Below are positions 34,812 through 43,841 of a stretch of DNA of 64,000 nucleotides, one piece after another (position 1 is the stretch's first letter; the number at the start of each line of letters is the position of its first letter). Origin of the DNA: Streptomyces sp. NBC_00237 (lineage in GTDB: Bacteria; Actinomycetota; Actinomycetes; Streptomycetales; Streptomycetaceae). The notes under the pieces were generated by a model that worked only from the letters and a program-made list of their open reading frames with translations, did not search any database and had not been told where the DNA came from. The stretch covers positions 2,108,001-2,172,000 of the forward strand of contig NZ_JAPEMT010000002.1 in NCBI RefSeq assembly GCF_026342435.1, in the 5' to 3' direction. The position numbers and the translations under genes are program-made.

Positions 34812-34851
34812 AACCTATGGGGCTCCCCGGGAGAAGCGCAAACTATTTTTT
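34812..34851 (-). promoter_or_regulatory. WblC-type autoregulated promoter
   Basis: Minus strand: AT-rich AAAAAATAGT directly upstream of -35 TTGCGC (34841-34836), an 18-nt spacer, then -10 TAGGTT (34817-34812). An AT block abutting the -35 is the known signature of WhiB7-activated promoters. It places the start near 34805 and gives a leader of about 635 nt. Confidence 0.75.
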
Positions 34852-34885
34852 CGACGAGTTCTTCTCACACCCCCGTCGGTCCCCC

Positions 34886-37072
34886 TCACTCCTCCTGCTC
34901 CCCCGCGTCGAGTTCCTGACCTGCGCAGAGGGCCAGAACCTCGGTTCCGTACAGCTTCGTCTTGCGGAGGCCGACCCCGGCGATCCTGGTGAGGTCGCCC
35001 TCGTCCTCGGGGCGGGCCTCGGCGATCGCCATCAGGGTCTTGTCGGTGAAGACGCAGTACCCCGGCAGCCCCACCTTCGCCGCCTGCCGCCCGCGCCAGC
35101 CGTGCAACCGCTCGTACAGTCCCTCGTCCATGTCGGAGGGGCAGTCCTCGCAGCGCATCAGCTTCATCTCGCCGCCGTCGATGAGCGTCTTGCCGCACAC
35201 CCGGCAGCGGACGGGGCCCCGGAAGGTGCGCACCGTGGTGCCGGGAGCGGCGCCCTTCGCCCCCGTGGAGCCGCCCGCGGCGGCCCGGGAGACCTGATTG
35301 CCCGAGCCGGGGCGCAGGCCCTTCAGGAAGCGGCTGGCGATCCGGGAGGGGCGTCCGCCGGGCGAGCGGGCCAGGGCCCAGGACAGGCTGAGGTGGACGC
35401 GGGCCCGGGTGACGCCGACGTACAGCAGCCGGCGCTCCTCCTCCAGCTGCTCCTCCGTCTTGGCGTACGTGATCGGCACCATGCCCTCGGTGAGGCCGAC
35501 CAGGAACACGGCGTCCCACTCCAGGCCCTTGGCGGCGTGCAGCGAGGCGAGGGTGACGCCCTGGACGGTGGGCGCGTGCTGGGCGGCCTTGCGCTCCTCC
35601 AGTTCGTGGACCAGGGCGGCGAGGGTGGCCTGCGGTGCGGCTCTGGCGAAGTCCTCGGCGAGGCGGGCCAGGGCGGCGAGGGACTCCCAGCGGTCGCGGA
35701 CCACGCCCGACCCTGCCGGTGGGGTCGGTTTCCAGCCGTTGCCGCTGAGGATGGCGCGGACCTGGGCGGGCAGTCCGTCGACGCCGTCGAGGAGGGAGTC
35801 GTTGCCGCCGAAGCGGGCCGCGCTGCGCAGGGCGTGGATCGCCTCGTTCACCTCCGGCCGCTCGAAGAAGCGCTCGGCCCCGCGCAGCTGGTAGGGCACT
35901 CCGGCGTCGGCGAGCGCCTGCTCGTACACCTCGGACTGGGCGTTGATGCGGTAGAGCACGGCGATCTCACCGGCCGGGACGCCCGCGGCGATCAGGTCGC
36001 GGATGCGCCGGGCGGTGCCTTCCGCCTCGGCGGGCTCGTCGCCGTACTCGCGGAAGACGGGGGCGGGGCCCTGCTCGCGCTGGGAGATGAGCTCCAGCCG
36101 GTTCTCGGCGGCGCGGCCGGTGGCCGGGGCGAGGACGCCGTTGGCGAGGTGCACGACCTGGGGGGTGGAGCGGTAGTCGCGGACCAGTTTGACGACGGTC
36201 GCCTCGGGGTGGCGGGTGCGGAAGTTCAGCAGGTGGTCGGGGGTGGCTCCGGTGAAGGAGTAGATCGTCTGGTTGGCGTCGCCGACGACACAGAGGCTGT
36301 CGCGGTCGCCCAGCCACAGGTCGAGCAGCCGCTGCTGGAGCGGGCTGACGTCCTGGTACTCGTCGACGACGAAGTGCTGGTACTGGCGGCGGAACTCGTC
36401 CGCGATGAGGTGCTGGTCCTGGAGGATGCCGACGGTGAGCAGCAGCACGTCCTCGAAGTCGATGAGCCCGCGCTCCCGCTTGAGCTGCTCGTACGTCGTG
36501 TAGACCTGGCTGATTTCCGCCGCACTACGGGGGGCTACGCGGTGCGCCTTGGCGATGGCGGCGGGGTAGTCGTCGGGGACGGTCTGCGTGACCTTGGCCC
36601 ATTCGATCTCGCTGGTGACGTCGCGCAGCTCGCCCCGGTCGAGGCGGATGCCGAGGCGTCCGGCGGCCTCGGAGACCAGCTGCACCTTGCGCTCGATGAG
36701 CCGGGGCAGGTCGCCGCCGACGACCTTGGGCCAGAAGTAGCGGAGCTGGCGCAGGGCCGCGGCGTGGAAGGTGCGGACCTGGACGCCGCCCGCGCCGAGC
36801 TGGCGGAGCCTGCCGCGCATCTCGCCCGCGGCGCGGACGGTGAAGGTCACGGCCAGGACGCTCTTCGGCTCGTAGGCGCCCAGGCGCACCCCGTAGGCGA
36901 TCCGGTGGGTGATCGCGCGGGTCTTTCCCGTACCGGCTCCGGCGAGGACGCACACCGGGCCGCGCAGGGCGCTGGTCGCGACCTCGCGCTGCTCGGGGTC
37001 GAGCCCGTCGAGCACCGCGTCGGCCGTCTCCGGTACCTGCGGGAAAGGGGAGGAGTGCGTTGCTGCTGTCAC
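34886..37072 (-). CDS. uvrD2: ATP-dependent DNA helicase UvrD2
   Basis: About 728 residues. SF1A helicase: Walker A GAGTGKTRA, FTVRAAGEMRGRL, DEYQDVSPLQ, GDANQTIYSFTGA, LHAAKGLEWDAVF and YVGVTRAR. Between the helicase core and a C-terminal HRDC domain lies a tetracysteine motif (CRVCGKTL ... CEDC), the layout of mycobacterial UvrD2. Unwinds DNA with 3'-5' polarity and is thought to act in repair. GTG at 37072 (TAATHSSPF follows) or GTG at 37093 may be the start. Confidence 0.93.
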   Translation of the reverse strand: MTAATHSSPFPQVPETADAVLDGLDPEQREVATSALRGPVCVLAGAGTGKTRAITHRIAYGVRLGAYEPKSVLAVTFTVRAAGEMRGRLRQLGAGGVQVRTFHAAALRQLRYFWPKVVGGDLPRLIERKVQLVSEAAGRLGIRLDRGELRDVTSEIEWAKVTQTVPDDYPAAIAKAHRVAPRSAAEISQVYTTYEQLKRERGLIDFEDVLLLTVGILQDQHLIADEFRRQYQHFVVDEYQDVSPLQQRLLDLWLGDRDSLCVVGDANQTIYSFTGATPDHLLNFRTRHPEATVVKLVRDYRSTPQVVHLANGVLAPATGRAAENRLELISQREQGPAPVFREYGDEPAEAEGTARRIRDLIAAGVPAGEIAVLYRINAQSEVYEQALADAGVPYQLRGAERFFERPEVNEAIHALRSAARFGGNDSLLDGVDGLPAQVRAILSGNGWKPTPPAGSGVVRDRWESLAALARLAEDFARAAPQATLAALVHELEERKAAQHAPTVQGVTLASLHAAKGLEWDAVFLVGLTEGMVPITYAKTEEQLEEERRLLYVGVTRARVHLSLSWALARSPGGRPSRIASRFLKGLRPGSGNQVSRAAAGGSTGAKGAAPGTTVRTFRGPVRCRVCGKTLIDGGEMKLMRCEDCPSDMDEGLYERLHGWRGRQAAKVGLPGYCVFTDKTLMAIAEARPEDEGDLTRIAGVGLRKTKLYGTEVLALCAGQELDAGEQEE

Positions 37073-37111
37073 CCTGCCATGCTGCCAGGTCACCCGGGAC
37101 TGCTGCGGCGG

Positions 37112-37120
37112 TTGTCCACA
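37112..37120 (+). promoter_or_regulatory. Isolated DnaA-box-like 9-mer upstream of uvrD2
   Basis: Exact TTGTCCACA in the divergent promoter region between uvrD2 and mycoredoxin. No cluster of boxes is present, so it is not an origin. Confidence 0.4.
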
Positions 37121-37160
37121 GGGGGCGGGCTGTGGTCGTACTTATGCGGGAGTGGTGACG

Positions 37161-37186
37161 GGAATGACGGAGGGGTCGCGTACGTT
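37161..37186 (+). promoter_or_regulatory. Sigma-R-dependent promoter of mycoredoxin
   Basis: GGAAT (37161-37165), 18 nt, GTT (37184-37186): exact sigma-R consensus, 78 nt before the mycoredoxin ATG. Confidence 0.92.
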
Positions 37187-37264
37187 CGAGTCACTGGGAG
37201 TACGGATCTGGGAGTACGGACCGATGAAGGATTCGCCCCAGCGAAGCAGAGGAGCAAGAGGGAC

Positions 37265-37522
37265 ATGTCGGGCACCGTAACGATGTACAGCACCACCTGG
37301 TGCGGCTACTGCCGCCGTCTGAAGAGCCAGATGGACCGCGAAGGCATCGCGTACAACGAGATCAACATCGAGCACGACGCCGACTCGGCCGCGTTCGTGG
37401 AGAAGGCGAACGGCGGCAACCAGACCGTCCCGACGCTGCTCGTGGTCTCCGAGGCGGGCTCCGAGTCCGTCATGACGAACCCGTCGCTGGCGCAGGTCAA
37501 GCAGGCGCTGGCCGCCGCCTGA
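37265..37522 (+). CDS. mrx1: Mycoredoxin (glutaredoxin-like, mycothiol-dependent)
   Basis: 85-residue thioredoxin-fold protein with active site WCGYC (residues 12-16), the cis-Pro in QTVPTLLV and a C-terminal NPSLAQVKQAL. C-G-Y-C is typical of actinobacterial Mrx1, which reduces mycothiol mixed disulfides. The perfect sigma-R promoter supports a thiol-repair role and ties it to sigR in the same window. ATG at 37265 follows GAGGAGCAAGAGGG. Confidence 0.93.
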   Translation: MSGTVTMYSTTWCGYCRRLKSQMDREGIAYNEINIEHDADSAAFVEKANGGNQTVPTLLVVSEAGSESVMTNPSLAQVKQALAAA

Positions 37523-37550
37523 TCGTTTCCGCCGCCTGATCGTTTCTGCA

Positions 37551-37602
37551 CGTACGAGAGAGCCGCCGCCCGGATGACTTCGGGCGGCGGCTCTCTCGTA
37601 CG
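37551..37602. terminator. Strong bidirectional terminator, 22-bp stem
   Basis: Perfect inverted repeat of 22 bp (outer end CGTACGAGAGAGCCGCC) with an 8-nt loop, between the convergent mrx1 and nudC genes. One of the strongest hairpins in the window. Confidence 0.93.
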
Positions 37603-37613
37603 TACGCAACGGA

Positions 37614-38633
37614 TCAGGCCGCGCGGCCCGGCTTCGGCAGGGGCCTGCCGTACCAGAGCTCGATCAGGCGGGCCGCGATCGAGATGCCGAACGGCGGCAG
37701 CACCTCGCCGGACGCGAACGCGGCGGTCAGGTCGTCCCGGGAGAACCAGCGGGCCTCCTCGATCTCCTCGCCGTCCACGTTGATCTCGGAGCTGGTGGCG
37801 CGGGCCATGAAGCCGAGCATCAGGCTGGAGGGGAACGGCCAGGGCTGGCTGGCCAGGTACTCGACCTCGCCGACCGTGACGCCCGCCTCCTCGAAGACCT
37901 CGCGGGCCACCGACTGCTCGATGGACTCGCCGGGCTCGACGAAGCCCGCGAGGGTGGAGAAGCGGCCCTCGGGCCAGTGCACCTGGCGGCCGAGGAGAGC
38001 ACGGTCCTGGTCGTCGGTGACCAGCATGATCACGGCGGGGTCGGTGCGCGGGTAGTGCTCGGCGCCGCAAGCCTGGCAGCGGCGGATGTGCCCGGCGGCG
38101 GCGATGACGGTGCGCTCGCCGCAGCGGGAGCAGAAGCGGTGCAGGCGCTGCCAGTTCTCCAGGGCCACCGCGTGCACCATGAGGCCCGCGTCCCGGGGGG
38201 ACAGCAGCAGGCCCGCCTCGCGCAGTCCGGCCGGGCGCGCGGACTGGTCCATGCGGCCGGGCAGGGCGTCCTTCTGGAGGGCGAAGTAGCTGACGCCGTC
38301 GTCGTCGGTGCCCAGGAAGTAGCGGTGGGTCTCGGTGACGGGGGCCTCGAAGGCCGGGGTCATGACCAGTTCGGTGCGGCCGTCGGGGGTGTCGTCGATC
38401 AGCGCCTGGCCGCCGGAGACGACGAAGACGCGGGTCGAGGGGTGGCTCCAGGCGGCGGCCAGCCATGCCTCGTCCATGCGGTGGTGCGCTGCCCGGTCGA
38501 TGCCGCTGGCGGCGGAGAGGGCGAGGGGCCGGTCGGCGGCCGTGGTGCTGTTGACGCCAGTGCTGGTGCCGCCGGTGTTTGTGCCGCCGGTGCTGGTGGT
38601 GCTCGTGGTGACGCCGTTGTCGGTGCTGGTGCT
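37614..38633 (-). CDS. nudC: NAD(+) diphosphatase NudC
   Basis: About 339 residues. Zinc ribbon CSRCGERT...CQACG (about 165-190), Nudix box GFVEPGESIEQSVAREVFEE, and the NudC-specific SQPWPFPSSLM. It cleaves NAD(H) and may remove NAD caps from RNA (family knowledge). The N-terminus is a low-complexity Ser/Thr/Gly tract (TSTGGTNTGGTSTG) coded by imperfect GGTGCTGGTGCCGCC repeats. GTG at 38633, with GGAAG upstream, is preferred to the TTG at 38648. Confidence 0.93.
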   Translation of the reverse strand, partial: STSTDNGVTTSTTSTGGTNTGGTSTGVNSTTAADRPLALSAASGIDRAAHHRMDEAWLAAAWSHPSTRVFVVSGGQALIDDTPDGRTELVMTPAFEAPVTETHRYFLGTDDDGVSYFALQKDALPGRMDQSARPAGLREAGLLLSPRDAGLMVHAVALENWQRLHRFCSRCGERTVIAAAGHIRRCQACGAEHYPRTDPAVIMLVTDDQDRALLGRQVHWPEGRFSTLAGFVEPGESIEQSVAREVFEEAGVTVGEVEYLASQPWPFPSSLMLGFMARATSSEINVDGEEIEEARWFSRDDLTAAFASGEVLPPFGISIAARLIELWYGRPLPKPGRAA

Positions 38634-38691
38634 CACAGGTGCTTCCAACTCCCCCGGATGGATCGGGATTCTGTTCTGCTCAGCGGTTCGG

Positions 38692-40089
38692 TCAGCGAAG
38701 GGGCTGCGCGGCGAGGTCGCCCCACAGGTACGCGGTGGTCTCGACGCCCTTGAGCAGCAGGTCCAGCTCGACCTTCTCGTTGGGCGCGTGCCAGCCGTCG
38801 GACGGCACGGAGATGCCCAGGAAGAGCACGGGTGCGCCGAGGACGTCCTGGAGGTCGGCGGCAGGGCCGGAGCCTCCTTCGCGGGTGAAGCGGATCGGCT
38901 GCTCGAAGGCCCGGCCCATGGCCCGTACGACGGACTTCAGGGCGGGGTGGTCGAGCGGGGTCAGGCAGGGGCGGGTGGCCGCGCCGAAGGTGATGTCGTA
39001 GCGGATTCCGGCCGGGACGCGGGTCGCGATCCAGTCCCGTACGGCCTGCTCGATCGTGTCGGGGTCCTGGCCGGCGACGAGGCGGAACGACAGCTTCAGC
39101 TCGGCGGACGCGGGGACGATGGTCTTTCCGCCGGGGCCCTGGTAGCCGCCGCCGATGCCGTTGACTTCGGCGGTCGGGCGGGCCCAGATGCGCTCCAGGG
39201 TGGAGTACCCGGCCTCGCCGTGGGTGGCGTACGACGTGGCGGTGCGCAGCCACGTCGCCTCGTCGAAGGGGAGCTCGGCGAAGAGCGCGCGCTCCTGGTC
39301 GGTGAGCGGGACGATGCCGTCGTAGAAGCCGGGGACGGTGATGCGGCCGTCCTCGTCGTGCAGGGCGGCGACCACACGGGCGGCGACGGTGGCGGGGTTG
39401 GGGACCGCGCCGCCGAAGGAACCGGAGTGGATGTCCTGGTCGGGGCCTCGGAAGGTGATCTCGCAGTCGGCGACGCCGCGCATGCCCGTGCACACGGTCG
39501 GGGTGTCCTCGGACCACATGCCGGTGTCGGAGACGATCACGGCGTCGGCGGCCAGGCGCTCGCGGCGGGACTCGACGAGGGCGCGGAAGTGCGGCGAGCC
39601 GGACTCCTCCTCGCCCTCGATGAGCAGCTTGAGGTTCACGGCGGGGGCGGTGCGGCCGGTGGCGGCGAGGTGCGCGCGCACGCCCAGCGTGTGGAAGAAC
39701 ACCTGGCCCTTGTCGTCGGCTGCCCCGCGCGCGTACATCCGGCCGTCGATCGTCGTCGGCTCGAAGGGCTCCGTGTGCCAGCCGTCCTCGCGGGCGGCGG
39801 GCTGCACGTCGTGGTGTCCGTAGACCAGGACCGTGGGGGCGTCCGGCTCTCCGGAGGGCCACTCGGCGAAGACCGCCGGTGCGCCGTCGGTGGGCCAGAT
39901 CTCGACGACCGGGAAGCCGGTCTCCCGGAGCTTGGCGGCCAGCCATTCGGCACTGCGCCGTACGTCCTCGGCGTGCTCGGGCTGGGCCGAGACGGAGGGG
40001 ATGCGCAGCCACTCGGCCAGGTCGGCCAGGAAGGCGGCGCGGTGCTCTTCGATGTACGTACGGACGGCGCTGTCCGGGGTGTCGCTCAT
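38692..40089 (-). CDS. M20-family metallodipeptidase
   Basis: 465 residues. Two-zinc M20 peptidase: VLVYGHHDVQP (zinc His), GAADDKGQ (bridging Asp), LIEGEEESGSP (catalytic and ligand Glu) and a dimerisation lid (GPDQDIHSGSFGGA). Cytosolic; the closest family is the carnosinase/CNDP-type dipeptidases (DUG1-like). It lies between nudC and adnB on the same strand. ATG at 40089. Confidence 0.93.
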   Translation of the reverse strand: MSDTPDSAVRTYIEEHRAAFLADLAEWLRIPSVSAQPEHAEDVRRSAEWLAAKLRETGFPVVEIWPTDGAPAVFAEWPSGEPDAPTVLVYGHHDVQPAAREDGWHTEPFEPTTIDGRMYARGAADDKGQVFFHTLGVRAHLAATGRTAPAVNLKLLIEGEEESGSPHFRALVESRRERLAADAVIVSDTGMWSEDTPTVCTGMRGVADCEITFRGPDQDIHSGSFGGAVPNPATVAARVVAALHDEDGRITVPGFYDGIVPLTDQERALFAELPFDEATWLRTATSYATHGEAGYSTLERIWARPTAEVNGIGGGYQGPGGKTIVPASAELKLSFRLVAGQDPDTIEQAVRDWIATRVPAGIRYDITFGAATRPCLTPLDHPALKSVVRAMGRAFEQPIRFTREGGSGPAADLQDVLGAPVLFLGISVPSDGWHAPNEKVELDLLLKGVETTAYLWGDLAAQPLR

Positions 40090-40099
40090 GACCTTGAGC

Positions 40100-43000
40100 C
40101 TAACTCTCCGGGGGAGGTGCGGCGTCCGGTGCCCAGGCCGCGGACTCCTCGGCCCCCGGTGTGGCCCCCGGCGCGCCCTCCGGCTCCCCGGAGAGGATGC
40201 GCTCCAGCTCACGGCGGCCGGGGAGGTGCCGGGGGCGGACGCTCTCGCCGCTGCGGACGTAGAGGAATGTGGCGAGGACCTCTTCGGGCGGCAGTCCGTG
40301 CAGCTCGGCCCAGGCGAGTCGGTAGATGGCGAGCTGGAGGTGGTCGGCGGCGCGGTTGCGGCTGGTCTTCCAGTCGACGATCTCGTACGTCCCGGACGCC
40401 TCGTCGTAGTAGACGGCGTCGATGCGGCCCCGGATGACGCGGCCCGCGAGGGTGAGGTGGAAGGGGGTCTCCGTGCGGTACGGGGTGCGGCGGGAGTACT
40501 CCGTGCGCTCGAAGGCTTCCTTGAGGGCGGCCAGGTCGCGCTCGTCGGCGATCTCGGTGTCGTCCTCGTCGCCGCCGGGCAGCTCCTCCGGGCCGAGCAT
40601 CGGGAGCGGAAGCTCCTCGAAGCGGGACTCCACCCAGGCGTGGAAGCGGGTGCCTCGGCGGGCGGCGGGCTGCGGCGGTTGGGGCATGGGACGGGCCAGC
40701 TCCTGGGCGAAGCCGTCCGGGTCGGCGGCGAGGCGCATGAGCTGGGTCGCGGACAGGGACGCGGGCACGGGAACGTCACGGGTGGTGGCGCGGGAACGCC
40801 GCAGTTCGTCGGCGAGGGCGTCGAGGTCGCGGTCCCAGGAGTCGACGGTGCGGGCCTCCTCAGGGGACAGGGAGGGCGGGGCGGGAGCGGGGCCGGTGTG
40901 CGCCGGGGCGGGAACGGGGCCGGTGTGCGTCGGGGCGGGAGCGGGGCCGGTGTGCGCCGGGGGCGGTGCGGCGACGTCGGGCTCGTGCGGGTCCGGGTGA
41001 GGGCGTGCCCGTACGGCCGCGTGGCCCGGCACCGGGGTGTCGTGCTGGGTGGCCTCGGGGTCCGGGCGGCGGGGCGCCCCGGCGTCCGGGCGGCGGGGCG
41101 CTTCCGGGTCCCGGCGACGGGTCGCGTCCAGGGCCGGGCGGCGGGTCGCCAGGGCGTCCCAGTCGGCGGCCTCCTCCTCGTCCGGCGTGGCCCATTCCTC
41201 CGGGTCCTCTGGTGCCTCCGGTGCCTCCTCCGGGATCCAGTAGTCCCACGCCGTCGGTTCCGGTACGGGAGGGGGCTCGGGGGCGTCGCGCAGGGCGTCC
41301 AGGTGGGCCAGCACCGTGGCGCGGGCGCGGCGGCGGCGGGCCAGGGCGTCGTCGTCGAGCGGCAGTGGCCAGGCGCGGTCGGTGGTGGGCTCCTGGAGGG
41401 CGGGGTTCTCCTCGCCCTCCTGCGGTGCGTCCGCCCAGACCTCGATCTCGCCGGATCCGGCCGCGCAGTGCTCGTACAGCGCGGTGAGGAAGTCCGAGGG
41501 GCCGCGCGTCTTCTTCTGGTTCGGGCCCCACCAGTGGCCGGAGCCGAGCAGCAGTTCCTTGGGGCGGGTGAAGGTGACGTAGCCGAGGCGCAGTTCCTCG
41601 GTGTGCTGGTGGTCCTTCATCGCGTCCTTGAACCGCTTGATGCCCTTGCCGTCCCACTCCTGCACGTCGGGCAGCGTCTGCGCGTCGCCGCGCAGGGCGT
41701 GCGGGAGGACCTGCGGCTGGGAGGTCCAGGACTCGCGGGCGCGGTCGCTCGGGAAGGCGCCCTTGACCAGTCCCGGGGCGGCGACGACCTTCCACTCCAG
41801 GCCCTTGGACTTGTGCGCGGTGAGCACCTTCACGGTGTTCTCCCCGCCGGGGAGGGCGTTGTCGAGTCCCTTCTCGTACTGGGCGGCCGTCCGCAGGAAG
41901 CCGAGGAAGGCGAGCAGGGTGGCCTCCCCGTCGAGGGAGGCGAAACCGGCCGCTGTGTCGAGGAAGTTGTTCAGGGTCTCGCGGCGGCGGGCGGCCAGCG
42001 CGTGCGGGGACGCGGAGAGTTCGACCTCAAGCCCTGTGGTGTGCAGGACGCGGTGCAGTACGTCCATCAGGGGGTCGGCGAGCGAGCGGCGCAGGTCGCG
42101 CAGTTCCCGGGCGAGGTGGGCGAACCGGACCCGGGCGTCCGCCGAGAACGGCAGCCCGTCGTCCTCGGCGTCCGGTGACTCCAGGAAGGTGTCGAGGGCG
42201 TCGGCGAGCGATATCACCTCGGACGGGTCGACCCCTTCGACGGCCTCGGCGAGCCTGCGGTCGGGGTCGTCGTCCGCGCCGCTCCCCCGGTGCACGAGGT
42301 GGCGGGCGCGGCGGCCGAGGAGGGCCAGGTCGCGGGGGCCGATGCGCCAGCGCGGGCCGGTCAGGAGACGCACGAGGGAGGCGTTCGCGCCCGGGTCCTG
42401 GAGGACCTCGCAGACCGCGACGAGGTCGGCGACCTCGGGCAGGTGCAGCAGCCCGGACAGGCCGACGACCTCGACGGGGACGTCACGGGCGACGAGGGCC
42501 GCCTGGATCTCGGGGAAGTCGCCCGCCGTACGGCACAGGACGGCGATGTCCCCGGGGGCGGTGCCGGTGCGCACCTGGTGGGCGAGGGAGTCGGCGATCC
42601 AGGCGATCTCCTCCTCGTGGGTGCGCAGCAGGGCGCAGCGGACGACACCGGCTCGTTCCTCGCCCGGGGCGGCGCGCAGGGCCTCGACGCCCTGGTGCAT
42701 GGCGCGCAGGGGGACGGCGAGGGTGTTGGCGAGGTCGAGGAGGCGGCCGCCGCTGCGGCGGTTCTCACTGAGCGCGTACCGGTCGGCGGGGCGTCCGTCG
42801 GCGTACGGGAAGTGCTCGGGGAAGTCGTCGAGGTTGGCGACGGACGCGCCGCGCCAGCCGTAGATCGCCTGGCAGGGGTCGCCGACGGCGGTGACGGGGT
42901 GGCCGGTGCCGCCGCCGAACAGGCCCGACAGCAGCAGCCGTTGGGCGACGGAGGTGTCCTGGTACTCGTCGAGGAGGACGACCCGGAACTCGCCGCGCAG

Positions 43001-43777
43001 GATCTCGCTCACCTCGGGCAGGGCGGCGAGCCGTGCGGAGAGCGCGATCTGGTCGCCGAAGTCCAGGAGGTCCCGGCTGCGCTTCTGGTCCTGGTAACGG
43101 ACGGTCAGCTCCAGCAGTTCCCGGCGGGCTTCGGCGGCCTCGGGGACCTTGCGCAGGTCGGCGTTGGAGAGCTTGACGCCGTCGAGGCTACGGAGCAGTC
43201 CGGTGTCGTACGAGCGGAGGGTCGCCGGTCGTACGAGGTGCTCGGCGAGCTCCGCGTCCAGGGCGAGGAGGTCGCTGACCAGGGTGGCGAAGGAGCGGGT
43301 GAGGGCGGGGTACGGGCCGGGGGCCTCGCGCAGCACGCGGGCGGCGAGCTGGTAGCGGGTGGCGTCGGCGAGGAGCCGGGCGGTGGGCTCCAGGCCGATG
43401 CGCAGGCCGTGGTCGGTGAGGAGCTGCCCGGCGAAGGCGTGGTAGGTGGAGATCCGGGGCTCGCCGGGAGGGTTGTCGGGGTCGATGGCGTCCGGGTCGG
43501 TGATTCCGGCGGCGATCAGGGCCTTGCGGACGCGCTCGGCGAGCTCGGCGGCGGCCTTGTTGGTGAAGGTGAGGCCGAGGACCTGCTCGGGGGCGACCTG
43601 ACCGGTGCCCACCAGCCACACCACGCGGGCGGCCATCACCGTCGTCTTGCCCGACCCGGCCCCGGCCACGATGACCTGCGGGGCGGTGGGTGCCGTGATG
43701 CACGCCAGCTGCTCCGGGGTGAACGGGATGCCGAGGAGCCGCTTGAGCTGCTCGGGGTCGGTGATTCTGGTGGTCAC
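40100..43777 (-). CDS. adnB: AdnB-type helicase-nuclease subunit
   Basis: About 1,225 residues. Double-strand-break resection motor-nuclease, the actinobacterial counterpart of RecBCD/AddAB. Helicase motifs: VIVAGAGSGKTTV, DEYQDTSVAQR, GDPCQAIYGWRGAS, LTAHKSKGLEWKVV. The C-terminal RecB-family nuclease has IDAVYYDEAS...YEIVDWKTSR, keeping the D...D-x-K residues. A long Pro/Ala/Arg linker (about residues 830-960, with AHTGPAPAP repeats) joins the halves. GTG at 43777 is assumed; the open frame starts 15 codons earlier. It follows adnA by 64 nt. Confidence 0.93.
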   Translation of the reverse strand: MTTRITDPEQLKRLLGIPFTPEQLACITAPTAPQVIVAGAGSGKTTVMAARVVWLVGTGQVAPEQVLGLTFTNKAAAELAERVRKALIAAGITDPDAIDPDNPPGEPRISTYHAFAGQLLTDHGLRIGLEPTARLLADATRYQLAARVLREAPGPYPALTRSFATLVSDLLALDAELAEHLVRPATLRSYDTGLLRSLDGVKLSNADLRKVPEAAEARRELLELTVRYQDQKRSRDLLDFGDQIALSARLAALPEVSEILRGEFRVVLLDEYQDTSVAQRLLLSGLFGGGTGHPVTAVGDPCQAIYGWRGASVANLDDFPEHFPYADGRPADRYALSENRRSGGRLLDLANTLAVPLRAMHQGVEALRAAPGEERAGVVRCALLRTHEEEIAWIADSLAHQVRTGTAPGDIAVLCRTAGDFPEIQAALVARDVPVEVVGLSGLLHLPEVADLVAVCEVLQDPGANASLVRLLTGPRWRIGPRDLALLGRRARHLVHRGSGADDDPDRRLAEAVEGVDPSEVISLADALDTFLESPDAEDDGLPFSADARVRFAHLARELRDLRRSLADPLMDVLHRVLHTTGLEVELSASPHALAARRRETLNNFLDTAAGFASLDGEATLLAFLGFLRTAAQYEKGLDNALPGGENTVKVLTAHKSKGLEWKVVAAPGLVKGAFPSDRARESWTSQPQVLPHALRGDAQTLPDVQEWDGKGIKRFKDAMKDHQHTEELRLGYVTFTRPKELLLGSGHWWGPNQKKTRGPSDFLTALYEHCAAGSGEIEVWADAPQEGEENPALQEPTTDRAWPLPLDDDALARRRRARATVLAHLDALRDAPEPPPVPEPTAWDYWIPEEAPEAPEDPEEWATPDEEEAADWDALATRRPALDATRRRDPEAPRRPDAGAPRRPDPEATQHDTPVPGHAAVRARPHPDPHEPDVAAPPPAHTGPAPAPTHTGPVPAPAHTGPAPAPPSLSPEEARTVDSWDRDLDALADELRRSRATTRDVPVPASLSATQLMRLAADPDGFAQELARPMPQPPQPAARRGTRFHAWVESRFEELPLPMLGPEELPGGDEDDTEIADERDLAALKEAFERTEYSRRTPYRTETPFHLTLAGRVIRGRIDAVYYDEASGTYEIVDWKTSRNRAADHLQLAIYRLAWAELHGLPPEEVLATFLYVRSGESVRPRHLPGRRELERILSGEPEGAPGATPGAEESAAWAPDAAPPPES

Positions 43778-43841
43778 CTCGAAAAGGCTATCCGGCACCA
43801 CTGACAACGACCGCCACACCACCTCCCACCTGCGCTTTCGG

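Noticed and set aside
30305..37120. Replication origin
   Set aside because: Only two DnaA-like boxes, almost 7 kb apart, with no dnaA/dnaN genes.
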